From NCBI GenBank assembly GCA_028277345.1, contig JANQGM010000010.1:1-61385 (forward strand): 61,385 nucleotides of DNA, given 5' to 3'. A model generated the notes under the pieces. The model was not told the DNA's origin. It was given only the letters and a program-made list of their open reading frames with translations, and ran no database searches. Below are positions 60,349 through 61,385 of this stretch, piece by piece. Source of the stretch: Candidatus Bipolaricaulota bacterium. Its GTDB lineage: Bacteria > Bipolaricaulota > Bipolaricaulia > UBA7950 > UBA9294. The translations under genes and the position numbers were made by a program. The number at the start of each line of letters is the position of its first letter. Position 1 is the stretch's first letter.

Positions 60349-61385
60349 TCGCCATCTCTGCCGCGCCACGTGGAGAGTTGGTTTCTTCCGATCGGTTGAA
60401 GCGATGCTCTTCCATTTTCCGGAAGGATGGGCTGAACAAGCTCAGGATGGCGACCCCCATGCACAGCAGGCCCCCCAGCCTGAACCAGAAGGGCACAGCG
60501 ACGGCATCGCCGACCGCACCGACCATGGCCAGCCCCAAGGGGGTAGTCAGAGAGAAGAGACTGCTCAAGAGACCGAATACGCGCCCCTGCATTTCCGGAG
60601 GAATCGTCGCTTGCAGAATTGCGGCAATCGGCGCGTCTGCAAACGAAATCATTAGGCCGATCATGAAGACACTGCCAATCCCCAACCATAGCATTGACGC
60701 CGGAGTAAGCCCGAGAAGCAATGAGGCCGCCCCCAATCCGAAGAGCCCCAGCAAGATCGTATAGACTTTCTTTTTGAAGCCTCCCCACGCACTCAGGAGT
60801 AGGCCTCCCAACAGCATGCCCACTCCAACGGCCACGCTCATCATGCTGTACTCGGCCGCATCTCCACCGAAATGATTGCGAACCAACAACGAGAACAATG
60901 AAAACGCCGGCATGAGAACGATTTTCAAGATGGATGCCCCCGCCATCAGGATGAGGATTCCTCTCCAATGAAGAATGAAACGGAGTCCCTCCTTGGCATT
61001 GGCCAAGAATGATCGCTCCTTAATCGCTTCGACGTGCGATTGCTCCGGTTGAGGCACGTGCACGAAGAAAAGAGGAAGAACGGCAAATGCGGCAGTGGCC
61101 ACATCGAACAACATGACGCCATGCAGCGGCATCACTGACAACAGAAGCGCGCCCAACGGCGCACCGATCAGGTTGAGCAGGCCATGAATGGTCTGATTGA
61201 GTCCACTGATCCGGGTGTAGTGACGTTCCGGAACCATCAGGGTCGTCGATGCCGCCATGGCGGGGCCATGGAACGTCTCGCCGAACGAACGGGCGAGCAT
61301 CACCACGTAGATGTGCCACACCTCCATCGTTCCCGACCAGAACAAATAGGCGAGCCACAGGCCGACCAAGGCGATGAACGAATCG
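60338..61385 (-). CDS. MFS transporter (5' part cut by window edge)
   Basis: Inner-membrane major facilitator, C-terminal ~345 residues visible with about nine hydrophobic segments. AARSFGETFHGPAMAAS-like segment (LARSFGETFHGPAMAA), VPERHYTRISGLNQTIHGLL and PPEMQGRVFGLLSSLFSLTTPLG resemble the MFS_3/enterobactin-exporter-like (EntS) group. The frame stays open beyond position 61385 on the minus strand. Substrate unknown; a small-molecule exporter is likely. Confidence 0.85.
   Translation of the reverse strand, partial: DSFIALVGLWLAYLFWSGTMEVWHIYVVMLARSFGETFHGPAMAASTTLMVPERHYTRISGLNQTIHGLLNLIGAPLGALLLSVMPLHGVMLFDVATAAFAVLPLFFVHVPQPEQSHVEAIKERSFLANAKEGLRFILHWRGILILMAGASILKIVLMPAFSLFSLLVRNHFGGDAAEYSMMSVAVGVGMLLGGLLLSAWGGFKKKVYTILLGLFGLGAASLLLGLTPASMLWLGIGSVFMIGLMISFADAPIAAILQATIPPEMQGRVFGLLSSLFSLTTPLGLAMVGAVGDAVAVPFWFRLGGLLCMGVAILSLFSPSFRKMEEHRFNRSEETNSPRGAAEMATSD

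Noticed and set aside
1..61385. CRISPR arrays, transposases, phage genes and rRNA
   Set aside because: No regularly spaced repeats, no recognisable recombinase or phage proteins and no rRNA sequence were found on reading both strands.

Overview
This window looks like a chromosomal segment of an anaerobic, mesophilic, diderm bacterium with moderately high GC. Evidence for anaerobiosis is a ferrous-iron (Feo) system, an NfnAB-type electron-bifurcating transhydrogenase and an EtfBA plus FAD dehydrogenase module of the LctBCD type. Evidence for two membranes is signal peptides plus a probable outer-membrane beta-barrel. A split transketolase, a THEP1-type NTPase and a MEMO homologue point to a deep-branching lineage. 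Candidatus Bipolaricaulota (OP1/Acetothermia) would fit, but that is a guess without a marker-gene tree.

The first ~34.4 kb is almost entirely metal acquisition. On the minus strand at 1-5079 are a radical SAM HemN/ChuW-like protein, two tandem FecB-type binding proteins, a FecCD permease and its ATPase. On the plus strand follow a short DtxR-family regulator, feoA-feoA-feoB-feoC, and a tightly coupled six-gene operon (8582-13450: ABC importer, Cys-rich HypB-like GTPase, ABC ATPase without a permease, and a binding-protein homologue without a signal peptide). Then come a MATE exporter, an FbpABC-type ferric importer, a ~1.1 kb region with two metal-box operators, two methyltransferases, a second short DtxR-type regulator, a Met-rich small protein and a membrane protein. 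A manganese-type ABC operon (24196-28881) carries its own full-length MntR-like regulator. On the minus strand are an ABC pair resembling IrtAB/YbtPQ, its TetR regulator and a BilS-like flavodoxin, followed by a plus-strand DUF454 gene.

Eleven copies of a palindromic box, consensus TGTTAG-N6-CTAACA, precede or lie inside the promoters of nearly all these units, so this is readable as one metal regulon. In two cases the box overlaps both the -10 element and the start codon of an apparently leaderless message.

From 34.9 kb the content is mainly metabolic: class I fructose-bisphosphate aldolase, DUF1573-rhodanese, a six-gene minus-strand operon (MEMO, Asp/Glu racemase, M20 amidohydrolase, EtfB, EtfA, GlcD-like dehydrogenase), an S9 peptidase, a D-cysteine desulfhydrase-like PLP enzyme, a ~1 kb inserted segment carrying a proteasome-like Ntn hydrolase between copies of the nfnB 3' end, NfnBA, a NUDIX hydrolase, a beta-barrel protein, DNA polymerase IV, an NTPase, an HPP protein, a transketolase C-terminal half with transaldolase, a cysteine desulfurase-like enzyme, a cysteine synthase-like enzyme, a dihydrolipoamide dehydrogenase, and an MFS transporter cut by the right edge.

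No rRNA, tRNA, CRISPR array, transposase or integrase was recognised. The strongest candidate for something undescribed is the metal-box-controlled six-gene operon at 8582-13450, which couples import to what looks like cytoplasmic metal handling.
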